Shown here one piece after another: positions 43,873-52,223 of a DNA stretch of 52,429 nucleotides (positions are counted from its first letter, which is position 1; each line of letters starts with the position of its first letter). This stretch comes from Candidatus Gastranaerophilales bacterium (GTDB lineage Bacteria; Cyanobacteriota; Vampirovibrionia; Gastranaerophilales; Gastranaerophilaceae). The notes beneath the pieces are model-generated. The model did no database searches, had not been told where the DNA came from, and saw only the letters and a program-made list of their open reading frames with translations. The stretch spans positions 1-52,429 of the forward strand of contig CALUXV010000007.1 of assembly GCA_944324835.1 (NCBI GenBank), in the 5' to 3' direction. Both the position numbers and the translations under genes were made by a program.

Positions 43873-43966
43873 TTATTTATTACTTTTTGTTAAATAACTA
43901 GTACCGTTATATACGTATTTAAGGTAAAATACATGTGTATATCGGGTATACAACAAGAAGTAGAAG

Positions 43967-44440
43967 ATGGGTCAGATATTAAACAGAAAAAATATATCAG
44001 AGTTTGTAGCCAAATTACATAAAGCTGGCAAAACTGTTGTAACAACAAATGGTTGTTTTGATATTTTGCATGTTGGCCATGTTAGATATCTGCAAAAATC
44101 AAAAAGTTTTGGAGATTATCTAATTGTCCTTCTAAATTCTGATAAATCTGTTAAGTCTATAAAAGGAGATGATAGACCTATCAATAATGAAATGGATAGA
44201 GCAGAAGTTTTGTGTGCTCTAAATTGTGTAGATTTTGTGGTATTATTTGATGAAACATCACCGGCATCACTACTTGATGAAATAAAATCAGATGTATACA
44301 CTAAAGGGGCAGATTATACGATGGAAACACTGCCTGAGAGAGATATAATGATTAAGAACGGAACAAAAGTTGAATTTATAGAATTTGTTCAGGGAAAATC
44401 AACAACAAATATAATCAATAAAATTAATAATAAGGAGTAA
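43967..44440 (+). CDS. hldE: D-glycero-D-manno-heptose 1-phosphate adenylyltransferase
   Basis: This 157-residue nucleotidyltransferase has TNGCFDILHVGHVRYL (28-42, with the HxGH motif at His35 and His38) and KGADYTMETLPE near 110. It corresponds to the C-terminal (RfaE2) domain of HldE, without the kinase domain. It makes ADP-heptose precursor for the LPS inner core. The gene lies 3 bp before lpxD, which supports the LPS role. The kinase and other heptose genes must be elsewhere. Confidence 0.92.
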   Translation: MGQILNRKNISEFVAKLHKAGKTVVTTNGCFDILHVGHVRYLQKSKSFGDYLIVLLNSDKSVKSIKGDDRPINNEMDRAEVLCALNCVDFVVLFDETSPASLLDEIKSDVYTKGADYTMETLPERDIMIKNGTKVEFIEFVQGKSTTNIINKINNKE

Positions 44441-44443
44441 TCT

Positions 44444-45541
44444 ATGAAGTCTTTTACATTAGAACAAATTGCACAAATAACCGGAGGGTTGTTATCAAAA
44501 GCACAAGATGTAGTTATAACAAAAATTGCACCACCAATACTTGCAGATGAAAGCACATTGGCATTAGCATTGGGGGAAGAAGAAATTGCAAACTTATCAA
44601 CATCAAAGGCAAAAGCTGCATTAGTTCCTTTGGGTGTAAATATTGACGGTTACTCAACAATAGAAGTTGAACGTCCTCGTTTGGCAATGATGAAACTTAT
44701 TACTCTATTTTATACAGCACCTGAAACAAATACAGGAGTTCACCCGACAGCGGTTGTTCATCCGGAAGCAAAATTGGGCCAAAATGTTTCAATCGGACCT
44801 AATGCAGTGGTTGCAAAAGGTGCAGTAATAGGTGATAATACAACAATCATGGCAAATTGCTATGTCGGAAACTATGCAAATATTGGTTCTGAATGTTTCT
44901 TCCATCCCGGAGTAAATATCGGCGATAGAGTTCAAGTAGGGAATAAAGTTATTCTTCATCACGGCGTTTCACTCGGTGCTGACGGGTTCAGTTTTGTTAC
45001 GGAAAATCCTAACAATATTGAACAGGCAAGAAAAGACGGCGAAATCAAGGACAGCGATGCTGAACATGTTATATTCAAAATCAATTCAATCGGCTCTGTT
45101 ATAATCGGTAACAATGTTGAAATTGGTGCTAATACTGCAATAGATAGAGGTACTATTGAAAATACAACAATTGGTGATAATACAAAAATTGATGACCTTG
45201 TAATGATTGGCCACAATTGTAAAATCGGTAAAGGCTGTATGATTGTATCTCAAGTAGGTATTGCAGGCAGCTGCGTAATCGGTGACAGAGTAGTTATTGC
45301 AGGTCAAGCAGGTCTTGCGGATCATATTAAAATCGGCAGTGATTCAATTATTGCTGCCAAAGCCGGTATTACAAAGAGTTTCCCTGAAAAATCAATTGTT
45401 GTAGGTGCTCCGGCTGTTCCAAGAAAAGAATTTATTAAACAATTAAAGATTATGAAAGATGCGGGAGAATTGATTAATAAGTTCAAAAAATATGAACCGT
45501 TATTAAATTCGTTTGAAGAACATCAATTGGATCCGGTGTAG
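44444..45541 (+). CDS. lpxD: UDP-3-O-acylglucosamine N-acyltransferase
   Basis: LpxD adds the second acyl chain in lipid A synthesis. The 365 residues have the N-terminal LpxD domain (1-105). A left-handed beta-helix of hexapeptide repeats follows (about 108-320, patterns such as IGPNAVVAKGAVIGDN and ANCYVGNYANIGSE). It includes FHPGVNIGDRVQVG and the catalytic His region HHGVSLGADGFSF. A C-terminal helix closes the trimer. AAGGAG precedes the ATG. lpxC begins one base after its stop. Confidence 0.95.
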   Translation: MKSFTLEQIAQITGGLLSKAQDVVITKIAPPILADESTLALALGEEEIANLSTSKAKAALVPLGVNIDGYSTIEVERPRLAMMKLITLFYTAPETNTGVHPTAVVHPEAKLGQNVSIGPNAVVAKGAVIGDNTTIMANCYVGNYANIGSECFFHPGVNIGDRVQVGNKVILHHGVSLGADGFSFVTENPNNIEQARKDGEIKDSDAEHVIFKINSIGSVIIGNNVEIGANTAIDRGTIENTTIGDNTKIDDLVMIGHNCKIGKGCMIVSQVGIAGSCVIGDRVVIAGQAGLADHIKIGSDSIIAAKAGITKSFPEKSIVVGAPAVPRKEFIKQLKIMKDAGELINKFKKYEPLLNSFEEHQLDPV

Positions 45542-45542
45542 T

Positions 45543-46385
45543 ATGGTAACAACATTATTAAAAGAAGTTAAAATATCAGGCAACACTCTGATGAAAAATT
45601 ATGAATGTGAGGTTGTCGTAAAACCTTCAGAATCAGGTAAAATACGTTTTTTTGTAGATGGTGCTGATAATGGTTTTGAAGCGTGTGTAGATAATGTCAT
45701 AGCAACAGATCATTGCGTTGTCTTAGGCAGCAAAGATCAAAGAACACTACTTGGCGGATATAAATATCAGGTAATGTTATGCGAACATTTTATGGCTGCC
45801 TGTGCAATTCTCGGGATAAATTCTATTGATGTATATATTTCAAAACCTGAATTTCCGGTTCTTGATGGAAGTTCAAAAGTTTGGATTAACTTATTCAAAG
45901 AAGCAGGTATCACAAGAAAAAAACAACAATTTTATACAGTAAGCGAACCTGTATATTATTTAAATGGCAAGACAAGTTTAGTTGTTCTTCCGGACAAAGA
46001 ATTAACCTTGTCTTATGCTGTTAACTATAATCATCCGGATTTAATCCGCCAGTGGACAGCATTAGATACAAAAAATTTAGATGAAATAATAGAAGCAAGA
46101 ACTTTTGGTTTTTATAGAGATTTAAAAAAATTCCAATTATTAGGTTTTGCACGAGGAGTAAATGTTGATAATACTCTTGGCTTGATGGATGATGGAACAT
46201 ATTCTTCTGCATTGAGAAGTGATAAAGAACCTATTAAACACAAGATTCTTGATTTATTTGGAGATTTCTATTTAACCGGTGTATCAATACTTGATATGAA
46301 AGCACAAATTTTAGTAAAAGAAGCCGGACATACGGTACACGTAAAAGTTGCAAAAGAATTAAAAAATAAATTAATAAAAATATAA
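45543..46385 (+). CDS. lpxC: UDP-3-O-acyl-N-acetylglucosamine deacetylase
   Basis: LpxC is the zinc deacetylase and committed step of lipid A synthesis. Catalytic Glu81 and zinc ligand His82 lie in CEHFMAACAILG. The other ligands, His233 and Asp237, lie in HKILDLFGDFYL, and His263 in KEAGHTVHV. LDGSS follows PEFPV, as in the family. I start at the ATG at 45543; a reading frame extending to 45513 lies inside lpxD. At 280 residues it is near the cyanobacterial length. It is followed by fabZ after 13 bp. Confidence 0.95.
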   Translation: MVTTLLKEVKISGNTLMKNYECEVVVKPSESGKIRFFVDGADNGFEACVDNVIATDHCVVLGSKDQRTLLGGYKYQVMLCEHFMAACAILGINSIDVYISKPEFPVLDGSSKVWINLFKEAGITRKKQQFYTVSEPVYYLNGKTSLVVLPDKELTLSYAVNYNHPDLIRQWTALDTKNLDEIIEARTFGFYRDLKKFQLLGFARGVNVDNTLGLMDDGTYSSALRSDKEPIKHKILDLFGDFYLTGVSILDMKAQILVKEAGHTVHVKVAKELKNKLIKI

Positions 46386-46398
46386 AAGGAGAGAAACA

Positions 46399-46854
46399 AT
46401 GGTAGAAGCTAGTCAAGAAGAGAAAAAATTAAGTTTTGATATAATGGAAATAATGGATATGATACCTCACAGATATCCGTTTTTATTAGTAGATAAAGTA
46501 ACTGAATGTGTTCCGGGTAAATACGCAAAAGGCTATAAAAATCTCTCAATGAATGAAGAATTTTTCCAAGGACATTTTCCGGGAAATCCTGTAATGCCTG
46601 GTGTTTTACAAATAGAAGCTATGGCCCAATGTTCAGCACCGATTCTTTATACACTAGATGAATATAAAAATAAATTAACTCTTTTTGCTGGTGTTGATAA
46701 TGTAAGATTTAAAGGTATTGTTAGACCTGGTGACAGATTAGATATGGAAATAGAACTTACAAAATTAAAAGGCCCTATCTGCAAATCTCATGGCAAAGGC
46801 TACGTTGACGGGAAATTGGTAGTAGAAGCAGATATGACATTGGCAATGAAATAA
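46399..46854 (+). CDS. fabZ: 3-hydroxyacyl-ACP dehydratase
   Basis: FabZ dehydrates hydroxyacyl-ACP in fatty acid synthesis and competes with lipid A for this pool. The hot-dog fold protein (151 aa) has catalytic His24 in IPHRYPFLLVD and Glu73 in GHFPGNPVMPGVLQIEAMAQ. AAGGAGAG precedes the ATG. lpxC-fabZ order is common in LPS-producing bacteria and cyanobacteria; lpxA normally follows but here a terminator does. Confidence 0.96.
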   Translation: MVEASQEEKKLSFDIMEIMDMIPHRYPFLLVDKVTECVPGKYAKGYKNLSMNEEFFQGHFPGNPVMPGVLQIEAMAQCSAPILYTLDEYKNKLTLFAGVDNVRFKGIVRPGDRLDMEIELTKLKGPICKSHGKGYVDGKLVVEADMTLAMK

Positions 46855-46866
46855 ATATTTTTTAAA

Positions 46867-46918
46867 ATTTAAATTAAAAGGTTCAGTATTAATCAATACT
46901 GGCCTTTTTAATTTAAAT
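46867..46918 (+). terminator. Bidirectional terminator after fabZ
   Basis: The flanks ATTTAAATTAAAAGG and CCTTTTTAATTTAAAT pair, with the inner stem CAGTATT, 4-nt loop, AATACTG. The T-run after CC ends the hldE-lpxD-lpxC-fabZ transcript. The symmetrical A/T flanks can also serve the convergent permease gene. Confidence 0.85.
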
Positions 46919-46934
46919 ACTCATTATTCCCGAC

Positions 46935-47741
46935 TTATTCCTTAACGGCGCCTTTTAAAATATCATTTATAATATACTTCTTTTCAAGAAGAAATATTAG
47001 AATTGTAGGAACAGCACAAACAACAGAACAGGCAAACAAATCACCCCACATTGTAATTTCACGGTAACTTCCCTTAAATATTGCCAATCCCAAAGGTAAT
47101 GTTCGCATTGATTCGGAATTTGTTACAATCAAAGGCCAGATAAAACTGTTCCACGAGGTTATAAAAGTAAATATCGCAAGTGTTGCAATCGCCGGAACCG
47201 CCAGCGGCATCGCTATTTTAAAAAACATCTGAATACGGTTGCAACCATCTATTATTGCAGCATCTTCAAGTTCTTTTGAAAAACCTAAAAAATACTGGCG
47301 CATCATAAATACACCAAAGCCGCCAAAAATTCCCGGAAGTATAAGTGCCTGATAAGTATCAACAAGATGCAATTCCCGCATCAGAAAAAATAAAGGTACA
47401 ATATTTACCTGAGGTGGTATAAACATGGTGATAAGAAAAGTAAAAAATATTATATCACGCCCTTTAAAATTCATTCTTGCAAATGCGTAACCGGCAAGAG
47501 TAGAAAATAATACCTGAAATATAGTTGTAAAAACGGATACAACCAAACTGTTTATAAAATATCTTGTTATAGGAATCGATTTAAATACATTACAATAATT
47601 AGCACCTGTTATCATAAAATTTGAAAAAGAAAGATTATTCTCTTTTGATAAAGATAACAATATCATCACTATAAACGGAAATAACATACCAATAGCCGTT
47701 AAAATTAATATTGTGTGTAATAGAAATTTCTTTTTAAACAT
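46935..47741 (-). CDS. Carbohydrate ABC transporter permease (MalG-type)
   Basis: This 268-residue permease has six membrane segments. The EAA loop reads LEDAAIIDGCNRIQMFFKIAMP near residue 165, the signature that contacts the ATPase. It belongs to the MalG/UgpE/AraQ group of sugar importers. Neither the partner permease, the binding protein nor the ATPase is in the window, so it is an orphan locally. No ribosome site is visible before its ATG. Confidence 0.9.
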   Translation of the reverse strand: MFKKKFLLHTILILTAIGMLFPFIVMILLSLSKENNLSFSNFMITGANYCNVFKSIPITRYFINSLVVSVFTTIFQVLFSTLAGYAFARMNFKGRDIIFFTFLITMFIPPQVNIVPLFFLMRELHLVDTYQALILPGIFGGFGVFMMRQYFLGFSKELEDAAIIDGCNRIQMFFKIAMPLAVPAIATLAIFTFITSWNSFIWPLIVTNSESMRTLPLGLAIFKGSYREITMWGDLFACSVVCAVPTILIFLLEKKYIINDILKGAVKE

Positions 47742-47800
47742 AGAAAAATTTTAACATAATTCTAATATTAATACTTGATTTTCTTGAAAATTAATTAATA

Positions 47801-47813
47801 TATAATATATCCA
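47801..47813 (+). promoter_or_regulatory. TATAAT placed for a leaderless transcript
   Basis: TATAAT at 47801-47806 lies only seven bases before the ATG at 47814. The predicted transcription start therefore falls at or next to the start codon, and no ribosome site exists. A leaderless mRNA is likely, although the -35 region is weak. Confidence 0.4.
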
Positions 47814-48395
47814 ATGAAAAAATTACTAACAATACTTTTTATAATATTTATAGGAATATTCCAAACGGCATCAGCAGACCCTGAACTCCGTGACTATGAT
47901 GGAATAGAAGTTCCTGCCGGAACATTTATCCAAGTTATATCGATGCAGGAATTTTCAACATTGAATTCCGATGAAAAAACACCGCTAAAATTTGTGGCAA
48001 CAAATGATACGTATTTATTTGAAACCAATGTAATTCCTAAAGGTACTATGTTTATAGGGAAAATAGAAAAGAAAAATGAGCCAATAATTGGTACAAATGC
48101 ATCTATGGTTGTAAGAATCACCAAAATGCGATATGAAGATGGATATGAAAACCCATTATATGGATATATATATACAAATAACGGTTGTTTAATTGGAGGT
48201 GAAATGACGGCTCCTGCAACGTACGATAAAATCCCTCATTACCATAAAGGAATTTGCCGCCATTACGTTGGTGTATTAAGATGGGTTCCGGGCCCGACTC
48301 GTGCAATGGGAGAACATACCTGTGTCGCTTCAGGAGCACAATTGTTAATATTACTGAAAGGCCCGGCATACATAACTCATTCAATAAACGAATAA
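47814..48395 (+). CDS. Secreted periplasmic protein, VirB10/TrbI-like strands
   Basis: This 193-residue protein has a signal peptide (MKKLLTILFIIFIGIFQTASA, cleavage before Asp22). The mature part has EVPAGTFIQVISMQE, later VIPKGTMFIGKIEKK, and closes with QLLILLKGP. This VPAGT...IPKGT...G pattern recalls the C-terminal beta-barrel of TrbI/VirB10 and related DUFs. The next gene has the same pattern, so the two are distant paralogues. Three late Cys residues may form disulfides. Function unknown, but the placement before tonB-exbBD suggests an envelope role. Confidence 0.75.
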   Translation: MKKLLTILFIIFIGIFQTASADPELRDYDGIEVPAGTFIQVISMQEFSTLNSDEKTPLKFVATNDTYLFETNVIPKGTMFIGKIEKKNEPIIGTNASMVVRITKMRYEDGYENPLYGYIYTNNGCLIGGEMTAPATYDKIPHYHKGICRHYVGVLRWVPGPTRAMGEHTCVASGAQLLILLKGPAYITHSINE

Positions 48396-48465
48396 ATTTA
48401 TAAAGTTATAATAAAATATTGGAATTCAACATAATTATACTATTCATCTGCTATATATCAAAAGA

Positions 48466-48493
48466 TTGACATTCTTCTGATAAATAATACAAT
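48466..48493 (+). promoter_or_regulatory. Promoter of the 48515 gene
   Basis: TTGACA (48466-48471), a 16-bp spacer and TACAAT (48488-48493) form a near-consensus promoter. AAAGGAGGAG follows, a very strong ribosome site. Confidence 0.75.
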
Positions 48494-48514
48494 ATTATAA
48501 AGGAGGAGAGTTCT

Positions 48515-49270
48515 ATGAAGAAAAAAATAAGTATTTTATTAATAACATCATTTTTAACTATGACAACAGGTATTGCAGCTCCTAATTACAATTACAAAAG
48601 CGGCGCACAAAATCCTGTATACCAACAATCATACTACCCTGCTCCAATTAATCGAACTTACAATAATTATAACAGCACTTTAAAAGGACGTGTAGTCACA
48701 GTACCGTCAGGTCAAACTATGCCGGGATATGTTTCAACAACAATAAGTTCTGCAAACGCATCTACAGGACAGCTGGTACAAATTTCTCTGGGTTCTGATT
48801 TTTGCTACAACGGAAATATGATTGCACCTGCAGGCAGTACGGTAATCGGAACCGTTATAGAAGCTCGTAAAGCTAAAAGAGGCAGCATGAACGGCCGCTT
48901 AGGCATCAGATTTAACCAAATTATTACACCTTACGGCTTACAAATTCCTATTTCTGCAGTGATAAAAACTTCCGACAATTCAGGAATATTAGTTGGCGGA
49001 ACAAAAATGGATGTTGCAAAAGATTACGCTAAAGATGCGGTTGGCGGCGCTGCAGTTGGCGCTTTATCAGGACTTGTATTTGGTGCTCTTGCAGGCGGTA
49101 ATATCGGACGAGGAGCAGCTTTAGGAACGGCAGTCGGAGCAGGCGGCGGAGTTGTTAAATCTGTTATTGATAAAGGAGACGATGTAGAAATCCCAGCCGG
49201 TGCATCGCTGGAACTTGTTCTCACTCAACCTATAACAGTTGCTCCTTCATCATACGACTATGAGGAGTAG
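48515..49270 (+). CDS. Secreted protein with TrbI/VirB10-like domain and glycine-zipper
   Basis: This 251-residue protein has a signal peptide (about 1-22). A Tyr/Asn-rich linker (YNYKSG...NNYNSTL) follows. A beta domain then spans about 55-165 (VTVPSGQTMPGYVSTTI, later IAPAGSTVIGTVIEA). A Gly/Ala-rich glycine-zipper segment at about 172-215 (GGAAVGALSGLVFGALAGG) may insert in the outer membrane. A closing VEIPAGASLELVLTQPI strand completes the fold. The strong promoter and ribosome site suggest high expression. It sits 78 bp upstream of tonB. Confidence 0.78.
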   Translation: MKKKISILLITSFLTMTTGIAAPNYNYKSGAQNPVYQQSYYPAPINRTYNNYNSTLKGRVVTVPSGQTMPGYVSTTISSANASTGQLVQISLGSDFCYNGNMIAPAGSTVIGTVIEARKAKRGSMNGRLGIRFNQIITPYGLQIPISAVIKTSDNSGILVGGTKMDVAKDYAKDAVGGAAVGALSGLVFGALAGGNIGRGAALGTAVGAGGGVVKSVIDKGDDVEIPAGASLELVLTQPITVAPSSYDYEE

Positions 49271-49299
49271 CTAATAAGGTTAAAACAATTAGAGGATAC

Positions 49300-49324
49300 T
49301 CTTAAATAATATTTAAGATACAAT
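49300..49324 (+). promoter_or_regulatory. Inverted repeat and -10 of the tonB operon
   Basis: TCTTAAAT, three bases, ATTTAAGA (49300-49318) form a perfect 8-bp inverted repeat immediately followed by TACAAT (49319-49324). No good -35 is present, so the repeat may bind an activator or a repressor such as a metal regulator. The sequence is not a clear Fur box. Confidence 0.45.
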
Positions 49325-49348
49325 TATTTACAAGAAAAAGAATAAAAA

Positions 49349-50542
49349 ATGGCATTATTAGGTAACAAATACAATTTTATAGATGACGATGAACAAGAAG
49401 ATGAGGTTTATACACTTCCTGCCGTTGTAAGAAAAAATGATGAGGGAATAAACTTTAAAGATTCTCTTGCAATGTCTACAGTACTGCATCCTTTAACGGT
49501 TATGCTGGTATGGATGTTCATATTTATTGCAGGTATTCTCGGAATCAAATTTGTTATGTTTGATAAACCTCATATGACCAAGGATATTGAATTTGTACTT
49601 GTCGACAAGGAAGCAATGCCTAGGGATATGAATACCAGAAACAGAGCTGATATGAATTCTCGTTCAGGCGGCATTAATGACCCTAAAAAACCGGTGTCAC
49701 TTCCATCAGCAGCACCTTCAAAGCCTTCAAAACCGTCATCTTCAAGCAGTTCTCTGCAAAAAATGATTCAAAAACAGCAAAAACAAATTCAAAGAGAACA
49801 AAAACAGGTAATAAAACAACAGAGAGTACAACAAAGACAACAGGCATCTAAAGCTCCTGCCCGCAGACAGCCAAGTCCGGCACCGAGACCTTCAGCACAA
49901 AGACCTGCTGCACCTAGTGTTGCACCAAGCACAAGACCTGTTGCAGCCCCGCCAAAGGTTGCAATAAGACCGTCAACACCATTCTCTGTACCTGTTCCGT
50001 CAGGACTCCCTGCTGCAAAATCTTTATCAACAGGACCTGTTGGCGGAACATCAAGCAGTGCATCAAAAGCTAAATCCGGCGGATATTCTTCAGGCGGAAG
50101 CAGTGCAGGAAGATATGCACCTGCACCATCTCTTGCACCGTCCCGCAGCGGCGGTTCTGGCCAACTGGCAAGAGGTTCAGGCGGCTCCGCAGGTAACGTT
50201 GGAAACCCTGGCGGCGGCGGAGGCAGACCGGGTATTGATGCAATCAGAGAGCCTGATTTCGGCCCTTATATGAGAGAGTTACAAAGAAGAATAAAACTCA
50301 ATTGGAACCCGCCAAAAGGTAACGAAAGTAAAAGAGTTGTATTATTATTCAAGATTGCTAAAAGCGGCAGAATGCTATCCTGCAGAGTTTTAAAATCTTC
50401 AGGATTACCGGCGGCCGATCAGGCAGCATTGAGAGCTGTAGAATTAACAGCACCGTTCAGACCGCTGCCACCGGAATTTAGAGGACAAAGTATAGACATA
50501 CAGTTTACGTTTGATTACAACGTATTTGGAGCAAGATATTAA
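49349..50542 (+). CDS. TonB/TolA-type energy transducer
   Basis: This 397-residue protein has an acidic cytosolic tail (1-38), then one membrane segment (about 47-70). Ser43 and His47 in STVLHPLT match the S-x-x-x-H motif that lets TonB contact ExbB-ExbD. A long Pro/Ser/Gln/Gly-rich periplasmic spacer (110-300) follows. The C-terminal TonB domain (about 300-397) includes VVLLFKIAKSGRMLSCRV and ELTAPFRPLPPEF. That domain is also TolA-like. Gly/Ala/Pro codons make this gene more G+C-rich than its neighbours. It heads a four-gene operon with exbB and two exbD genes. Confidence 0.9.
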   Translation: MALLGNKYNFIDDDEQEDEVYTLPAVVRKNDEGINFKDSLAMSTVLHPLTVMLVWMFIFIAGILGIKFVMFDKPHMTKDIEFVLVDKEAMPRDMNTRNRADMNSRSGGINDPKKPVSLPSAAPSKPSKPSSSSSSLQKMIQKQQKQIQREQKQVIKQQRVQQRQQASKAPARRQPSPAPRPSAQRPAAPSVAPSTRPVAAPPKVAIRPSTPFSVPVPSGLPAAKSLSTGPVGGTSSSASKAKSGGYSSGGSSAGRYAPAPSLAPSRSGGSGQLARGSGGSAGNVGNPGGGGGRPGIDAIREPDFGPYMRELQRRIKLNWNPPKGNESKRVVLLFKIAKSGRMLSCRVLKSSGLPAADQAALRAVELTAPFRPLPPEFRGQSIDIQFTFDYNVFGARY

Positions 50543-50573
50543 CAAAAGAGATATATAGAAAGAGGATAAAATT

Positions 50574-51221
50574 ATGGATTTATTATTACATTCAATTCAA
50601 TTGGACTGGCCGGTATTATTACCGATTCTAATCTGTTCAATTCTGACAATTGCAGCAGCTATAAACAGAGTTTCGTTCTATAACAAGAACAAACGTGACG
50701 TTGTTCAATTTATTCCGAAACTTCAAAAAGAATTAGCTAAAAACAATCTTGTCGGCGCTCAAAATCTTGCAATCCAATGCGGCGGCGTTATCGGCGAAGT
50801 TACGGAAGAAGCTGTCAGAATATTCTCTGAACAAAAAAGCGGTTTCTCTCGCTCTTTTGATATTGCTGCAAGCCTTGCTTCAAGAAAACTTGAAAACCAT
50901 TTAACAATCTTAGGTACAATCGGCGGCGTTGCACCATTCTTAGGGTTGTTTGGTACTGTTGTCAGAATCCTTTATACATTCCAGGATTTGGCAACTCAAG
51001 GGAACCAATCTGCTGCAGTTGCAATGGGTATCGGTTCTGCATTGATAGCAACAGCATTCGGTCTTGGAGTTGCGATTGTTGCGGTTATCTGCTTCAACTC
51101 ATTCCAGGCAATCGTTAAAAGATTTGAAGACGATTTCCAATTAATCAAATTATTATTCTTGAGTTTTGTTGATTCAGAAGATGAAACAAACACCGGTAAA
51201 TCTCAAAGTATAGCATTATAA
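50574..51221 (+). CDS. exbB: ExbB/TolQ-type proton channel
   Basis: This 215-residue MotA/TolQ/ExbB-family protein has three membrane segments (about 15-34, 113-138 and 148-175). The conserved LTILGTIGGVAPFLGLFGTV and GIGSALIATAFGLGVAI carry the pore residues, including the Thr/Gly pattern. With the ExbD pair it converts proton motive force to movement of the TonB/TolA protein. It starts 31 bp after tonB, behind AGAGGAT. Confidence 0.93.
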   Translation: MDLLLHSIQLDWPVLLPILICSILTIAAAINRVSFYNKNKRDVVQFIPKLQKELAKNNLVGAQNLAIQCGGVIGEVTEEAVRIFSEQKSGFSRSFDIAASLASRKLENHLTILGTIGGVAPFLGLFGTVVRILYTFQDLATQGNQSAAVAMGIGSALIATAFGLGVAIVAVICFNSFQAIVKRFEDDFQLIKLLFLSFVDSEDETNTGKSQSIAL

Positions 51222-51241
51222 ATTTATAGGAAAATACCAAA

Positions 51242-51727
51242 ATGGGAATGAAAACAGGCAAAGGCAAAAATGCCATGTTTACAGAAATCAATATAACACC
51301 TTTGACAGATATCTTTCTGGTACTGTTAATCATTATGATGGTTGTTGCACCGACATTCCAATCAGTCGACAATTCGATTACCGTACCTGAAATAAACAGC
51401 GGTGTTTCAATTGAGCAGAAGAATGCTACAGTGTCTGTTACCCAGAGCGGTGCAATGTTTTTGAATGATACAAAAGTAAATCCTGATAATCTGGCATCTG
51501 CATTAATTGAATTAAAACCAAAACTAGAAAAAAAAGAAGTTGTTGTAAAAGCTGATGAACGTGTAAAAAGTGCAGAAATCATGAAAATAATGAATGCGGC
51601 ACAGGAGGCTGAATACAAAAAACTAATCGTTGCAGGTGAACCGTTGAATAAAAAAGCACAAAAAGTTCTTGAACAGCAAAGTGATATTATAGAACAAAAT
51701 CAAGAACAACTGGAAGGAGGTTACTAA
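51242..51727 (+). CDS. exbD: ExbD/TolR biopolymer transport protein
   Basis: This 161-residue protein has a short cytosolic start and a single membrane segment. The essential Asp23 lies in ITPLTDIFLVLLIIMMV. A periplasmic domain (about 45-140) follows, with an added Glu/Gln-rich coiled tail of about 20 residues. Its stop overlaps the next ATG by one base (TAATG), so the two exbD genes are translationally coupled. Confidence 0.93.
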   Translation: MGMKTGKGKNAMFTEINITPLTDIFLVLLIIMMVVAPTFQSVDNSITVPEINSGVSIEQKNATVSVTQSGAMFLNDTKVNPDNLASALIELKPKLEKKEVVVKADERVKSAEIMKIMNAAQEAEYKKLIVAGEPLNKKAQKVLEQQSDIIEQNQEQLEGGY

Positions 51728-52104
51728 TGAGAGATTCTTTTAATGAGATTAACATTACACCTCTAACGGATATTTTTCTTGTTCTTTTAATTATCATGAT
51801 GGTTATAGCACCGTTACTTGACCAGCAAGGGCTTAATTTGACTGTTCCGGAAAACGTTCAGGCCGAAAATGTAAAAGAAGCCAAAACAATTAATTTTGTA
51901 GTTACAAACGACAATAAATTTTTACTTAACGGCCAAGAAGTAACTGCCGACAATTTAGAAACAGTAATTGCAGACCAGGCTAAAACTCTTACCGACGGAT
52001 TATTAATCCAATCAGACCCTGAAGCTACTCACGGTGCTGTTGTTAAACTTATGGACTCTGCAAGAAATGCAGGAGTAACAAATATTTCTGTTGTAGGTTT
52101 ATAG
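51727..52104 (+). CDS. exbD: Second ExbD/TolR protein
   Basis: This 125-residue paralogue of the previous gene begins FNEINITPLTDIFLVLLI with Asp14 in the membrane segment. It lacks the C-terminal tail. Two ExbD proteins with one ExbB suggest a heteromeric ExbD pair, as known in some TonB systems. AAGGAGG in the preceding gene is its ribosome site. I see no terminator after it. Confidence 0.92.
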   Translation: MRDSFNEINITPLTDIFLVLLIIMMVIAPLLDQQGLNLTVPENVQAENVKEAKTINFVVTNDNKFLLNGQEVTADNLETVIADQAKTLTDGLLIQSDPEATHGAVVKLMDSARNAGVTNISVVGL

Positions 52105-52223
52105 GGCTGGGAATAAAAGGTATATTGCAGACTTGAGTTTCTTAACTGCAGATATTAGCGGATTTGTTTGTAAAGCTATATTTAACATTTTACATTATTA
52201 TACAATATTATAATAATATTATT

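Noticed and set aside
45513-45542. N-terminal extension of LpxC
   Set aside because: It lies inside the lpxD 3' end and is not seen in LpxC proteins. The ATG at 45543 directly follows the lpxD stop.
49024-49224. Antisense Ala/Pro/Ser-rich ORF
   Set aside because: A mirror of the glycine-zipper codons of the sense gene.
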